Shown: one piece after another, positions 20,444 to 30,364 of the stretch
How positions within the stretch are numbered: position 1 is the first letter of the stretch
Layout: the number at the start of each line of letters is the position of its first letter
Source of the DNA: Halodesulfovibrio sp.
GTDB taxonomy: Bacteria > Desulfobacterota > Desulfovibrionia > Desulfovibrionales > Desulfovibrionaceae
NCBI RefSeq assembly: GCF_015482765.1
Contig: NZ_JADMLB010000050.1
Location: 62,001-126,000 of the forward strand
Direction of reading: 5' to 3'
DNA length: 64,000 nt
Program-made: the position numbers and the translations under genes
The notes under the pieces: model-generated
What the model saw: the letters and a program-made list of their open reading frames with translations, nothing else
Told to the model about the DNA's origin: nothing
The model's database searches: none

Positions 20444-20842
20444 ATGGAACAGCATATTGACGCCTGCCCACAGCTATCAGAAGTATTGCGCGAAATGGAC
20501 ATCGCCTTTCTGGTCGCGGGTGAATATGGAATTACCGTTGAAGAAGCAAGCAAGTTTATTGACCATGATCACTTTATCTTTCTGGACGTACGCACACATG
20601 AAGAGGCAAAAACCTTAACATTTTCCTTTGCACAGCACATTCCACTCAACGAATTACCGGACAGACTGGAAGAAGTACCGCGCGACAAATTTATCATTAC
20701 CTTCTGCCTCTCAGGTTTCAGGGCTTCTATGGCCTACACTTACCTGAGAACTCAGGGATATGATGAAATCAAAGCATTGAAAGGTCGATTGGATCAACTT
20801 GCCGGCGCTATGACACCGGAACGTTTTTACTCATTACGCTAA
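20444..20842 (+). CDS. Rhodanese-like sulfurtransferase domain protein
   Basis: A single-domain rhodanese of 132 residues. DVRTHEEAKT and the active-site loop CLSGFRASMAY, with the catalytic Cys, are visible. It could carry persulfide sulfur in the cytoplasm. An N-terminal helical stretch (residues 1-30) precedes the domain. AGGAG lies 6 bp before the ATG. The gene stands alone, divergent from the YihY gene. Confidence 0.88.
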   Translation: MEQHIDACPQLSEVLREMDIAFLVAGEYGITVEEASKFIDHDHFIFLDVRTHEEAKTLTFSFAQHIPLNELPDRLEEVPRDKFIITFCLSGFRASMAYTYLRTQGYDEIKALKGRLDQLAGAMTPERFYSLR

Positions 20843-20845
20843 AAA

Positions 20846-20880
20846 AAAATCCGTCGTCCATATATGGACGACGGATTTTT
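20846..20880. terminator. Bidirectional terminator
   Basis: A perfect palindrome, with an A-run and a T-run at its ends and a 12-13 bp GC-rich stem, lies between the rhodanese (+) and the amino-acid permease (-). Confidence 0.93.
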
Positions 20881-20900
20881 CGTACATTCAACGAACAACA

Positions 20901-21776
20901 TTAATTCTTCCACTCAAGAGCGTGCTCTACCCAACGGGAAAGCAACGAGCAACCAAGAGTAAGAAACAAATACATCAGCGTAATCGTCGTCCATATCTCA
21001 AATACAAGATATGTTGACGCCATAAGCTCCAGTCCCTGAAATGTCAGTTCCTGAATAGAAATTACAGAAAGGATGGCAGAGTCTTTAATCGTAGAAATAA
21101 ACTGTCCTGCAAGCGGCGGAACAATAACCTTCAACGCTTGCGGTAAAACAACGAGCCGCAACTGGTCAAAACGGTTAAAGCCCAAAGAGGCAGACGCTTC
21201 CCATTGTCCGCGCTGCACACTGTTAACACCGCCGCGTACAATTTCTGTTATGTACGCACCTTCATAAAGCCCCAGTGTAATCACCCCTGTTATGAACTGC
21301 GTAAACTGAGACGGCTTACTGAATAACACAGAGATCACTGAATGCATCCAGGAAGGCATATCCTGTATGGTTGAATCCAGCGCAAGATAATGCGTAAGCT
21401 GAGCAGAAAGAAAAAAGTACGAAATAAAGATTAAGACAATCGGCGGCATGTTACGGACAATTTCAACATAGGTTCTTGAAATCATACGCGCAAAATGACT
21501 CTGACTCACCCGGGCCAATCCCATTAACACACCGACAACAGAAGCAAGAAGTGTTGCCCAAATGCTTAACCGTATTGTTGTAAAAAGCCCTTCAAGTAGA
21601 AAGTTAGGTTCCCATGATCCATTACGTTCTTTCATAAGAAATTGCGGAATGGTTTCCCAACTCCATTCATATTGCAGCTCATTTTCCAACTGCCAGTAGA
21701 AATAGAGAATACTGCCGCCAATAAGCGCCAGCAGAATGTAATCAAGAAGAACAGGTCTGTATCGTTTTTGCTGCAT
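20901..21776 (-). CDS. Polar amino-acid ABC transporter permease (second permease)
   Basis: A HisM/GlnP-type permease of about 291 residues. It has an N-terminal helix, then the BPD core; the coupling motif region EASASLGFNRFDQLRLVVLPQALKVIVPPL is very clear. It is last in the three-gene unit after the binding protein. The upstream GTG at 21806 lies inside an 8-bp hairpin, so the ATG at 21776 is favoured, although no good ribosome binding site is present. Confidence 0.9.
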   Translation of the reverse strand: MQQKRYRPVLLDYILLALIGGSILYFYWQLENELQYEWSWETIPQFLMKERNGSWEPNFLLEGLFTTIRLSIWATLLASVVGVLMGLARVSQSHFARMISRTYVEIVRNMPPIVLIFISYFFLSAQLTHYLALDSTIQDMPSWMHSVISVLFSKPSQFTQFITGVITLGLYEGAYITEIVRGGVNSVQRGQWEASASLGFNRFDQLRLVVLPQALKVIVPPLAGQFISTIKDSAILSVISIQELTFQGLELMASTYLVFEIWTTITLMYLFLTLGCSLLSRWVEHALEWKN

Positions 21777-21785
21777 AAGAAAATT

Positions 21786-21806
21786 GTGGCGGAACGAGTC
21801 CGCCAC
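21786..21806 (-). terminator. Hairpin between binding protein and permease
   Basis: An 8-bp perfect stem (21786-21793 with 21799-21806) is followed on the minus strand by an AATTTTCTT run. Hairpins at this place after ABC binding-protein genes usually protect the upstream message or attenuate the downstream gene. Confidence 0.6.
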
Positions 21807-21856
21807 AGTGGTTAAATGTATTTTTGCATGGGTTCGCGCAGGAACACCAAAGCCGT

Positions 21857-22684
21857 CTATTTAAGCATGGACTCCCACTGCTTACCTTCGAACCAGTAAT
21901 CTTTACGTGCTTTCAGCCAGCCGGAATCATGTTTAATACGAATCCAGTTATTCAGCACATTCAAGGTATCAGGATCACCTTTGCGAATAGCAAACGCGAT
22001 AGGTTCTTTCGTAAATGTCCCTTTTACAGGTACGAACAGCTTTTTAGGGAATTCATACGCTTTAAAAGCAGGAAGCGGAGCACTAGCAAGCATAACGGTT
22101 GCGCGTCCTGTCATCAGTTCCTGAACGCACTGTGTCTCTTTTTCAAAAAGACGAACATCCGCTTTTGGGAAATATTTTTTTGCTGCCGCTGCAGGGGTAG
22201 ATCCAATACGGGCAACAACAATAACACCTTCTTTATTTACATCTTCAAGCGTTTTGATGTCGCCGCCTTTTTTCAAAGAAGCAAGCATACCGATACCGGT
22301 GTAGTCATATGCCTCTGAAAAATTCACTTTCAAGTTACGTTGAGGTGTTACAGACATACCGCCGATGATTACATCAAACTTGTTAGAAAGCAGCGCAGGG
22401 ATAATGCCTGACCATGTGGTAGGAACAAATTCAATTTCAACACCGAGATCTTTTGCCAGCTCTTTCATTACATCGATTTCAAAGCCGACAAATTCACCGT
22501 TTTTATCTTTCATTGCCCAAGGTACGAATGTTGAAAAACCAACCCTCAGCTTATTTCTTTCAATAACTTTTGTCATAACGCTTTCTTTGTTCAGCTCCGA
22601 CATCACATTCTGTGCAGAAGCCGGAACACAAAACGCCACAACAAGGGCTAACACAACAACAGACTTCAAGATCACTCTACCCAC
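21857..22684 (-). CDS. Polar amino-acid ABC transporter substrate-binding protein
   Basis: A 275-residue periplasmic binding protein of family 3. It has a signal peptide (residues 1-24, ending PASAQ), then LRVGFSTFVPWAMKDKNGEFVGFEIDVMKELAKDLG, the classic ligand-site opening, and FDVIIGGMSVTPQRNLKVNFSEAY with the carboxylate-binding Arg. The start is a GTG after AGGAGGATTCC, a near-perfect ribosome binding site. The amino-acid specificity cannot be read from the sequence. Confidence 0.93.
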   Translation of the reverse strand: MGRVILKSVVVLALVVAFCVPASAQNVMSELNKESVMTKVIERNKLRVGFSTFVPWAMKDKNGEFVGFEIDVMKELAKDLGVEIEFVPTTWSGIIPALLSNKFDVIIGGMSVTPQRNLKVNFSEAYDYTGIGMLASLKKGGDIKTLEDVNKEGVIVVARIGSTPAAAAKKYFPKADVRLFEKETQCVQELMTGRATVMLASAPLPAFKAYEFPKKLFVPVKGTFTKEPIAFAIRKGDPDTLNVLNNWIRIKHDSGWLKARKDYWFEGKQWESMLK

Positions 22685-22713
22685 GGAATCCTCCTGTTTT
22701 CTTGAACATGTTC

Positions 22714-23532
22714 TTACAAAACGTAGGAATATTTCTTCTCAAGGAAATGCACTACAAAAGACAAACTCACTGTAATCAATAAATAAATAAGCGCCACTAT
22801 AAACCAAATTTCGAATGTGAGATAGGTTTCAGAAATGATTGCCTGCCCCTGCATGGTCAAATCATAAATAGCAATAACAGAAACCAATGCTGAATCTTTA
22901 ACCAAAGAGACAGCCTGTCCAGTCAAAGGAGGCAGCGTAGCGCGAATCGCTTGCGGTAACACAATGAGTCTATAAATATGAAATTTGCTCAGCCCGACAC
23001 TTTCAGCAGCTTCCCACTGCCCTTTAGGCACAGAGTTAATCCCCGCACGGAATATTTCCGCTATATACGCCCCTTCGAACAACGCCAGCGCTAATACCGC
23101 AGAAAGAAAACGCTCCATTTCCAAAACCGGTGCAATAACAAAGTACATAATGAGCACCTGAAGCATAAGCGGCGTATTGCGGATAAGTTCAACATAGAAG
23201 AGAGCCACATAGCGAGCAACTATTGACCTTGAAAATCGAAACAAAACGGCAATCAACCCGAAAGCAAAAGCCAGCACCATAGAGTAGCAGGCAATTTCGA
23301 GTGTGACTCCGAGTCCGGTTAAAAGAGGACCAGCCTGAAACACTCCGTCAGAATACGTAAAAACATAGCGTGGAACTCTGTTCCACTGCCAGTTGTAACC
23401 GGATGCCTCGGCACCGGAGAAAATACTCCATACAAGCACCGACATTACAGCAAAATACATTGCCAAATCGACAGCAAATACACGGGTATCAGGATGAATA
23501 TAATGAATAATTTTGCGAAAAATATGCTGCAT
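22714..23532 (-). CDS. Polar amino-acid ABC transporter permease (first permease)
   Basis: A permease of about 272 residues with the coupling motif EAAESVGLSKFHIYRLIVLPQAIRATLPPL and YVELIRNTPLMLQVLIMYF. It is the first gene of the unit permease - binding protein - permease. The in-frame extension to 23604 starts with GTG and lacks a ribosome binding site. No ABC ATPase gene occurs in this unit or elsewhere nearby, so the pump must borrow one encoded outside the window. Confidence 0.9.
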   Translation of the reverse strand: MQHIFRKIIHYIHPDTRVFAVDLAMYFAVMSVLVWSIFSGAEASGYNWQWNRVPRYVFTYSDGVFQAGPLLTGLGVTLEIACYSMVLAFAFGLIAVLFRFSRSIVARYVALFYVELIRNTPLMLQVLIMYFVIAPVLEMERFLSAVLALALFEGAYIAEIFRAGINSVPKGQWEAAESVGLSKFHIYRLIVLPQAIRATLPPLTGQAVSLVKDSALVSVIAIYDLTMQGQAIISETYLTFEIWFIVALIYLLITVSLSFVVHFLEKKYSYVL

Positions 23533-25043
23533 GCTAGAAGGTTTTTCTCCACCAAAAAATGAACGACAACAAGGCACTGATACTAAAAAGTAAACATATT
23601 GCACATATAAATAATGTGCCCTTTCATTTTGTACAGTCTCAAACTGTTATTGTATCGAATTATAAAAAAACAAAAAAAGCATAATAGATACGTGTGATCA
23701 TATTTCAAAAAGCCTGACTCTATCTTTCAACGGCCAGTTATAATTATTCATTCATATTCAAATACCAAACTGAATGATGAAATGATCAAACGGCAGCCTT
23801 GCGATTCAAGCACTCCCGATGGCGCCTATGCCCGCTATTCCAGACTAAAGCCAACATAGTACAAAACTACTATCAGCTTTTCATCAAGCTGACATACGCA
23901 AATTGATTTACTTTTCACCCAAAAAAACTGAATCAAAAAGCCCCATCTAGATTGGGCAGGTTGAAGCCTTCAACGTCCCGTTAGAAATAAAAGAAATAAT
24001 CTTCAGTCGTTGTTTCTAGACTAATCATAAAAAATAAAATAATCTTTTTATATCATAAGATTAGAATAACAAAAATTACTCAGCATGATTCTTTTACTTT
24101 CCCTGTAATAAAAAAATATTTCCTCAATGCCAGTACTGCTTTTCATATAAAAAACTCTGCTAAAATGAACATTGTGCCGTATTAAAAAAAGAACACTCTT
24201 TTAACCAAACGCACTTTATACAAAAAAGTAAAAAACAAGTGTCGCTACGAAAATTTATACACCAACCGCAACGCACTAATTACTTTTCTCCACACAAAAA
24301 AACATTATTAGTTATAAGTAACTATTGGTTTTTCATACAAAACAACCAAAAAATAGTACACTTCTATACAATAAGAATGTGAAATGCTGCATTTCCTCTG
24401 TGTAAAATCTCTTAAGTATTGTTAAACACCCCAGAAGTCGAAGTACTGATTTTTTCTTCAGAAAAAACTATAGTAAAATATTTAAACAACGATACTATCT
24501 TTGTATAGTGCTCAAAATTCGTCATGGACAAACTACTAAAGATAGCGCAACATGCAGTCACTCTTTTGTAATTTAATTTTTGTACGAATTGTAATTAAAA
24601 AAAAACAATACACTCACGAAAAGTGTATATGCTTTCAACACACATGATTGGTTGCTCAATTCTTCATTTTGCAACTTTTTTTTAATTAACATTTTCATAC
24701 AATCTTAACTAATTTGAAAATCTTTTAAAAATGTTAGAATAATTCTTTGTCTTGATGCAAAGAATCACAAATAGGTAATACTCGCTGCAAGATGCAATAC
24801 GAGTACTCAATACTCTTCCCCAGCTGTATTGAATACAAACTGTACACTGCTAAACAGAGAAGTATTGTATCTGCATTGGTGAGGGTGTTCTAACTTAAGC
24901 ACATGAACATTCAGTTACAGACTTTTACGCATGGAATAAATTCCCCTTATTCACCGTAATAGTTTTTTTGTACTTTGCTTTCCCAAGCAAATACATTCTA
25001 CGTCTGTAACGTGTGCTTACAACCTTACAGGCTACATCAGGCA
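23533..25043. other. Long AT-rich non-coding stretch with hairpins
   Basis: About 1.5 kb without a plausible gene on either strand. Two GC-richer islets (about 23790-23860 and 23937-23990) interrupt AT-rich DNA. The second holds an imperfect CCCC...GGG palindrome (23941-23956) and a perfect 7-bp-arm inverted repeat (23960-23966 with 23968-23974). A cluster of small hairpins (24742-24765, 24779-24805, 24808-24831, 24974-24991) precedes the HD-GYP gene. No tRNA or known riboswitch was recognised. Confidence 0.5.
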
Positions 25044-26039
25044 ATGACACAAGCTGTTCCCCAAGCCCCTCTTCAAGAGGAAATGTCGCACGACTTTTTC
25101 CCCGTCCTGCCATCACTGGTCTTGCGTTCGACCCGTGGGAACTACGACATCTATATCCGCAGTGATGATTCATTCGCGCTCTACGCAAAAGCCGGTGACA
25201 GCTTTACAGAGCATCACGAGCGAATCCTGCTCAACAGCGGAAGAAAGTTTGTCTATATCAGGCACGATCAACGACCAGAATATTTAAACCACATGACGGC
25301 TCACCTAGGTGAAGCCCTTCTCGACGAAAGCATTCCAAGACCTTCCAGAGCGCAACTCTTTTACGAGACCTCTCTAGAGATAGTAGAAGATATTTTCACG
25401 GAAGAACTTCCTCCGGGTATAGACAGAGGCGAGTTCAACAGAGTCTTTGAATTCGTAACAAAAGGCGTAAGCTTCCTTACCCTTGAAAACTCCCTTCAAA
25501 CCATGGGCTCCATCATTGCTCATGACTACCAAACGTACTCACATTCACTCCATGTTTTTGTATACTCCCAGCTCATCCTGCAAACATACTCTTTTGCAGA
25601 ACGGGATATGGTTCAGTTCGGCCTTGGTGCAATTTTGCACGATATAGGCAAACGAAAAATACCAGAATCCATACTGAGTAAACCGGGACAACTCACAAAC
25701 GTAGAACGTCAGCACATAAACACGCACCCTGTTCACGGTGCAGGACTTTGTGCCCGCCTTCCTCTTTCACAAGATGCTCTTAACTGCATTCTTTTCCATC
25801 ATGAAAAGCTTGATGGCTCCGGATATCCCTGCGGCCTTAAAGATCCGGATATTCCGCTTCCGGTTCGCGCCGTAACCATAGCGGACATATATGATGCCAT
25901 CCGGTCAACCCGTCCTTATTCTGAAGGAACAGATGCCTTCAAAACTCTGCGTATTATGAAAGAAGAGATGGCCACACAAATTGATATGAACGTGTTCAGA
26001 CGATTTATTGAAATTTTGAGTGGAAACGGAGTAATTTAA
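25044..26039 (+). CDS. HD-GYP domain protein (putative cyclic-di-GMP phosphodiesterase)
   Basis: About 331 residues. An N-terminal DUF3391-like region (residues 15-130) precedes an HD-GYP domain: HDIGKRKIPESILSKPGQLT, HPVHGAG and FHHEKLDGSGYPCGL, with the GYP triad present. It would hydrolyse c-di-GMP in the cytoplasm. The start is uncertain: ATG 25044 and ATG 25083 (after AAGAGGAA, spacing very short) are both possible. It follows the long hairpin-rich intergenic region and is probably monocistronic. Confidence 0.87.
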   Translation: MTQAVPQAPLQEEMSHDFFPVLPSLVLRSTRGNYDIYIRSDDSFALYAKAGDSFTEHHERILLNSGRKFVYIRHDQRPEYLNHMTAHLGEALLDESIPRPSRAQLFYETSLEIVEDIFTEELPPGIDRGEFNRVFEFVTKGVSFLTLENSLQTMGSIIAHDYQTYSHSLHVFVYSQLILQTYSFAERDMVQFGLGAILHDIGKRKIPESILSKPGQLTNVERQHINTHPVHGAGLCARLPLSQDALNCILFHHEKLDGSGYPCGLKDPDIPLPVRAVTIADIYDAIRSTRPYSEGTDAFKTLRIMKEEMATQIDMNVFRRFIEILSGNGVI

Positions 26040-26251
26040 TCATAAGTACAAAAAAAATAGTCCGTATTTTGTTTCTACTCATATATTCTTAAAATTACCG
26101 AAGAATATTTGATGAAAACAGGTTCAACATCTGTTTTTCATAAAACATCGTAAAAAAAAATGCGCTTGCCCCCTTCCCTAACCCCTTTCGCATTACTATA
26201 CTCCAAGATGCGCTCACAATACTTTTGAACTGAATCCGGAGGATACTTGTA

Positions 26252-27100
26252 ATGTGGGAATATACCGATAAAGTGCGCGAGCACTTCCTGAATCCAAAAA
26301 ACGTGGGTGAGATGAAAGATGCCAGCGCTGTTGGCGAGGTGGGAAGCCTTGCTTGTGGTGATGCTCTTAAACTCTTCCTTAAGATAGATGATAATGACCG
26401 TATCGTTGACGCCACATTCCAAACCTTCGGATGCGCCAGCGCTATCGCTTCCTCCTCTGCTTTGACAGAACTGCTTAAAGGCAAAACTCTTGAGGAAGCA
26501 GAAAAAATCACAAACAAAGAAATCGCTGATTACCTCGGCGGTCTTCCAGAAGAAAAAATGCACTGTTCCGTTATGGGACAGGAAGCTTTAGAAGTCGCGA
26601 TAAAAACCTACCGTGGTGAGCCTGTTGAAGTTCACGAACACGAAGGAAACATCATTTGTCACTGCTTCGGCGTTACAGACGAACAAATCCTGCGTGCCGT
26701 ATCTGAAAACGGTCTGACCACAGTAGAAGAAGTAACTCATTACACCAAAGCCGGTGGCGGTTGCGGTAAATGTGTTGATGACATTCAGCGCCTTATTGAT
26801 GAAGCAACCGGTAAAGTTGCAGCATGCGAGGTACCTGAAGCACCGGCTCGCCCTCGTCTTTCTAACATCGAGCGTATGCAGCTTGTTATGAAAGTGCTTA
26901 ACGAGGAAGTTCGTCCCCGCCTGAAACAGGACGGCGGCGATGTCGAGCTTATCGATATTGATGGGCACGTTGTAAAAGTTGCGCTTCGCGGTATGTGTAC
27001 CAGTTGCCCTTCCAGCCAGCTGACTCTCAAAAACGTTGTAGAAAAAGCTCTGCAGGAACAGGTTGAACCTGAACTCACCGTTGTGGAGGTATCGCAGTGA
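26252..27100 (+). CDS. nifU: Fe-S cluster scaffold protein NifU (three domains)
   Basis: A 282-residue full-length NifU. The N-terminal IscU-like scaffold carries the three ligand cysteines (SLACGDA, TFGCASA, MHCSVMG). The middle Bfd-like [2Fe-2S] domain has CHCFG and GGGCGKCVDDI. The C-terminal Nfu domain has RGMCTSCPSS. It accepts sulfur from NifS and assembles clusters for transfer. Its TGA overlaps the nifS GTG start, so translation is coupled. With no nif nitrogenase genes here, a general Fe-S role is likely. Confidence 0.96.
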   Translation: MWEYTDKVREHFLNPKNVGEMKDASAVGEVGSLACGDALKLFLKIDDNDRIVDATFQTFGCASAIASSSALTELLKGKTLEEAEKITNKEIADYLGGLPEEKMHCSVMGQEALEVAIKTYRGEPVEVHEHEGNIICHCFGVTDEQILRAVSENGLTTVEEVTHYTKAGGGCGKCVDDIQRLIDEATGKVAACEVPEAPARPRLSNIERMQLVMKVLNEEVRPRLKQDGGDVELIDIDGHVVKVALRGMCTSCPSSQLTLKNVVEKALQEQVEPELTVVEVSQ

Positions 27101-28290
27101 CAACAATCTATTTAGATAACAACGCGACCACTAAAATTGATCCAGAAGTGCTTGATGAGATGATGCCGTTTCTCACAGATTACTACGGCAACCCTTCCAG
27201 CATGCATAACTTTGGTGGTCAGGTAAGTTCACATATTGCTAAAGCACGGCACCGTCTTGCTTCACTTTTGAATGCACAGCCTGATGAAATTATTTTCACA
27301 GCCGGCGGTACAGAAAGTGACAACACTGCAATTTACTCTGCGCTGGAAGCCCAGCCGGGTAAAAAGCACCTTATCACTACCCGTGTAGAACACCCTGCTA
27401 TTCTTAATGTGTGCCGTCACCTCGAACAGCGTGGTTACGAAGTTACCTACCTTAATGTAGATACAAAAGGTCAGCTTGACCTTGATGAACTTCGCAACGC
27501 AATTCGTCCGGACACAGCTCTTGTTACAATCATGTACGCAAACAGCGAAACCGGCGTGATGTTCCCAATGCAGGAAATCGCCGAGATTGTAAAAGACCGC
27601 GGTGTCATGATGCACACAGACGCAGTGCAGGCTGTCGGTAAAATCGAAATCAACCTTCAGGAATTTCCTGTCGACTACCTGTCCCTTTCCGGCCACAAAA
27701 TTCACGGCCCTAAAGGCATCGGTGCTCTTTACGTACGCAAAGGCGTATCGTTCCGCCCACATCTTCGCGGCGGTCATCAGGAGCACGGTCGCCGTGCAGG
27801 TACTGAAAACACTGCTTCTATCGTCGGTCTCGGCAAAGCGGCAGAACTTGCACAGATAAACATGGAAATTGAGAACACCGGTGTTAAACACATGCGTGAT
27901 GTCCTTGAAAAAGGTCTTCTCAAATCAATCCCTGAAGCCATTATCAATGGTGATACAGAAAGCAGACTGCCAAACACCACCAACATCTCCTTCAAACATG
28001 TTGAAGGTGAAGCAATCCTGCTCATGATGGACGGCTTCGGCATTGCTGCAAGCTCCGGTTCTGCATGCACATCCGGCAGTCTGGAACCATCCCATGTGCT
28101 TCGCGCAATGGGCGTGCCGTTTACCTTCGCGCACGGTTCCATCCGTTTCTCTCTTTCCCGCTTTAACAGTGACGACGAAATCAAGGTTGTACTGAAAGAG
28201 CTTCCGCCAATCATCAAACGTCTGCGTGAAATTTCACCATACAAAGATGATGACAGTGTAGAAGCTCCTACCCGCCCTTGTTCTTGTTAA
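27097..28290 (+). CDS. nifS: Cysteine desulfurase NifS
   Basis: A 397-residue PLP enzyme that takes sulfur from cysteine to give a persulfide for NifU. The PLP Lys lies in SLSGHKIHGPKGIGALY and the catalytic Cys in SSGSACTSGS. It starts at GTG within the nifU stop (4-bp overlap). The C-terminus ends in PCSC-like cysteines (RPCSC). A terminator and then cysK follow. Confidence 0.96.
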   Translation: MTTIYLDNNATTKIDPEVLDEMMPFLTDYYGNPSSMHNFGGQVSSHIAKARHRLASLLNAQPDEIIFTAGGTESDNTAIYSALEAQPGKKHLITTRVEHPAILNVCRHLEQRGYEVTYLNVDTKGQLDLDELRNAIRPDTALVTIMYANSETGVMFPMQEIAEIVKDRGVMMHTDAVQAVGKIEINLQEFPVDYLSLSGHKIHGPKGIGALYVRKGVSFRPHLRGGHQEHGRRAGTENTASIVGLGKAAELAQINMEIENTGVKHMRDVLEKGLLKSIPEAIINGDTESRLPNTTNISFKHVEGEAILLMMDGFGIAASSGSACTSGSLEPSHVLRAMGVPFTFAHGSIRFSLSRFNSDDEIKVVLKELPPIIKRLREISPYKDDDSVEAPTRPCSC

Positions 28291-28316
28291 TAACAGGCCC
28301 TAAGATACATACTTCA

Positions 28317-28356
28317 GGGTCGGACAACACATATCGTTAGTCCGACCCTTTTTTTT
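28317..28356 (+). terminator. Intrinsic terminator between nifS and cysK
   Basis: Nine-bp perfect stem (28317-28325 with 28340-28348) with a 14-base loop and eight T. It ends 20 bp before cysK, so it either separates the two units or attenuates cysK expression. Confidence 0.9.
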
Positions 28357-28375
28357 CACCTAACGAGGTAGTAAC

Positions 28376-29305
28376 ATGAACATAGCAGACTCAATGATCG
28401 ATCTGATCGGGAAAACACCACTGGTACGTATCAACCGTATGGCAGAAGGTGTCGAGGCTGAGGTTATAGGTAAACTTGAGTCCCAGAACCCATGTTCTTC
28501 TGTTAAAGACCGTATTGGCTACAACATGGTTCAAGCTGCAATTGACTCCGGTGTAACCAATAAAGACACCGTATTTGTCGAAGCAACAAGCGGAAACACC
28601 GGTATCGGTATTGCTTTTACTTGCGCAGTAAAAGGGTTCCCGCTTATTCTGACCATGCCGGAATCCATGAGTCAGGAACGCCGTGACCTGCTAAAAGGAT
28701 TCGGGGCAGAGCTTGTTCTCACACCTGCCGCAAAAGGAATGAAAGGTGCGGTTGAAGAAGCCAATCGCATCACAGATGAAAATCCAAACGCTATTCACCT
28801 GCGCCAATTTGCAAACAAAGCAAATCCGGAAATCCACCGCAAAACCACTGCAAAAGAAATCCTTGCTGACACAGATGGCAAAATAGATATCTTTGTTGCC
28901 GGTGTAGGCACAGGCGGCACAATTACCGGCGTCGGTTCCGTGTTAAAAAAACATAATCCGAAAATTACATGCATTGCTGTTGAACCGGATGCTTCCCCTG
29001 TGCTCTCAGGCGGAGAACCGGCACCGCATGCAATTCAAGGCATCGGAGCAGGCTTTGTTCCTGACGTACTCGACAGAAGCGTCATTGATGAAATTGTACG
29101 TGTTACAAACGAAGATGCACTGACAACAGCCCGTCGCCTCATGAAAGAAGAAGGCATCATGTGCGGTATCTCTTCAGGTGCCAATGCATATGCTGCATTA
29201 CAGATAGCAAAACGACCAGAGAATAAAGGAAAGCGTATTGTATTCATAATTTGTGATACAGCTGAACGCTACCTTTCAACCCCGCTTTTTACAGAAGCTG
29301 ACTAG
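28376..29305 (+). CDS. cysK: Cysteine synthase A
   Basis: O-acetylserine sulfhydrylase of 309 residues: makes cysteine from O-acetylserine and sulfide with PLP. The PLP Lys block [14 protein letters not shown], the substrate loop [13 protein letters not shown] and the phosphate-binding [10 protein letters not shown] are present. It lies between NifUS, which consumes cysteine, and the serine acetyltransferase that makes its substrate. Confidence 0.96.
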   Translation: MNIADSMIDLIGKTPLVRINRMAEGVEAEVIGKLESQNPCSSVKDRIGYNMVQAAIDSGVTNKDTVFVEATSGNTGIGIAFTCAVKGFPLILTMPESMSQERRDLLKGFGAELVLTPAAKGMKGAVEEANRITDENPNAIHLRQFANKANPEIHRKTTAKEILADTDGKIDIFVAGVGTGGTITGVGSVLKKHNPKITCIAVEPDASPVLSGGEPAPHAIQGIGAGFVPDVLDRSVIDEIVRVTNEDALTTARRLMKEEGIMCGISSGANAYAALQIAKRPENKGKRIVFIICDTAERYLSTPLFTEAD

Positions 29306-29326
29306 CAAACTCGCAAGGGAGACCAC

Positions 29327-30277
29327 ATGCAACGTAAACACGCCGAACTGGAGCAGCACAATATGACAGAACTCGACAACGTCGTTGAAGAGCTCTGCGC
29401 TCCAGAATCTTACGCTGCGGTATATCATCGTTCCAAACACGATGCACCGATGCCTTCTACAGAGGCATTGCTTGAACTGGTAGAGCGCCTTAAGGCAGCT
29501 CTTTTCCCGGGCTATTTCGGAGATAAAACCGTACGCCTTGAATCCATGCGCTACCATCTGTCTGCAAACCTCGATTCTATTTACAGAATCCTCGCAGAAC
29601 AGATTAAACGCGGCGGCTGTTTCATTTGCGCTGAGTTTGCTGACGAATGCAAAGATTGCGAAGATCATTCCCGTGCAACTGCCATGAAATTCATCCAATC
29701 GCTCCCGAAACTGCGCAGACTCCTTGCATCAGATGTAAAGGCTGCATTCGAAGGCGATCCGGCAGCAAAAACTCCCGGTGAAACAATCTTCTGCTACCCT
29801 TCCATCACGGCAATGATACACCATCGTATCGCACATGAGCTGTACAATCTCGAGGTTCCTATTATCCCTCGTATTATCAGTGAAATGGCGCATTCAAATA
29901 CTGGTATCGACATCCATCCGGGTGCGCAGATTGATGAAGAGTTCTTCATTGACCACGGTACCGGTGTCGTAATCGGCGAAACCTGCATCATCGGCAAAGG
30001 CTGTCGTCTCTATCAGGGGGTAACCCTCGGCGCGTTGTCCTTCCCTAAAGACAATGACGGCTTACTGGTGAAAGGAAATCTCCGTCACCCTGTCCTTGAA
30101 GACAACGTTACGGTTTACGCTGGCGCGACAGTACTTGGACGCATCACTATCGGTCACGACACCATGATTGGTGGTAACGTCTGGATAACCCACGATGTTG
30201 ATCCGAACTCCAAAGTTATTCAGTCACGCTCCACTAAGCCGAAGAAAGAAGAAAAGCTTGTGGGCGAAAAGTCATAG
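29327..30277 (+). CDS. cysE: Serine O-acetyltransferase
   Basis: A 316-residue EpsC-type serine acetyltransferase that supplies O-acetylserine to CysK. The left-handed beta-helix includes the active site HPGAQIDEEFFIDHGTGVVIGE and the CoA loop LYQGVTLGAL. The N-terminal 150 residues form the helical region, longer than in E. coli CysE. AGGGAG precedes the ATG. It is probably co-transcribed with cysK (21-bp gap). Confidence 0.93.
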   Translation: MQRKHAELEQHNMTELDNVVEELCAPESYAAVYHRSKHDAPMPSTEALLELVERLKAALFPGYFGDKTVRLESMRYHLSANLDSIYRILAEQIKRGGCFICAEFADECKDCEDHSRATAMKFIQSLPKLRRLLASDVKAAFEGDPAAKTPGETIFCYPSITAMIHHRIAHELYNLEVPIIPRIISEMAHSNTGIDIHPGAQIDEEFFIDHGTGVVIGETCIIGKGCRLYQGVTLGALSFPKDNDGLLVKGNLRHPVLEDNVTVYAGATVLGRITIGHDTMIGGNVWITHDVDPNSKVIQSRSTKPKKEEKLVGEKS

Positions 30278-30285
30278 AAGCAGGT

Positions 30286-30310
30286 AGCTCTTGCGGAGCA
30301 GCTCTTTTTT
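30286..30310 (+). terminator. Weak terminator after cysE
   Basis: A small hairpin (GCTC 30287-30290 with GAGC 30296-30299) is followed by CTC and six T. Confidence 0.55.
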
Positions 30311-30315
30311 ATTGT

Positions 30316-30364
30316 TGCCTCCGGCGGCTGGGCGGAAACTTTTTTGCAAAAAAGTCTCCCCCAG
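30316..30364. repeat. Gene-end palindromic repeat element
   Basis: A 12-base GC-rich head (30316-30327) is followed by a 37-bp nearly perfect inverted repeat (30328-30364) whose core is an 18-bp perfect palindrome of T and A runs around GC. The same 12-base head occurs inverted at 31964-31975 directly after the cobA-hemD stop. This suggests a dispersed REP-like family placed at gene ends. Confidence 0.6.

Noticed and set aside
26040-26251. IscR binding site upstream of nifU
   Set aside because: No clear match to the known site could be seen in this short region.
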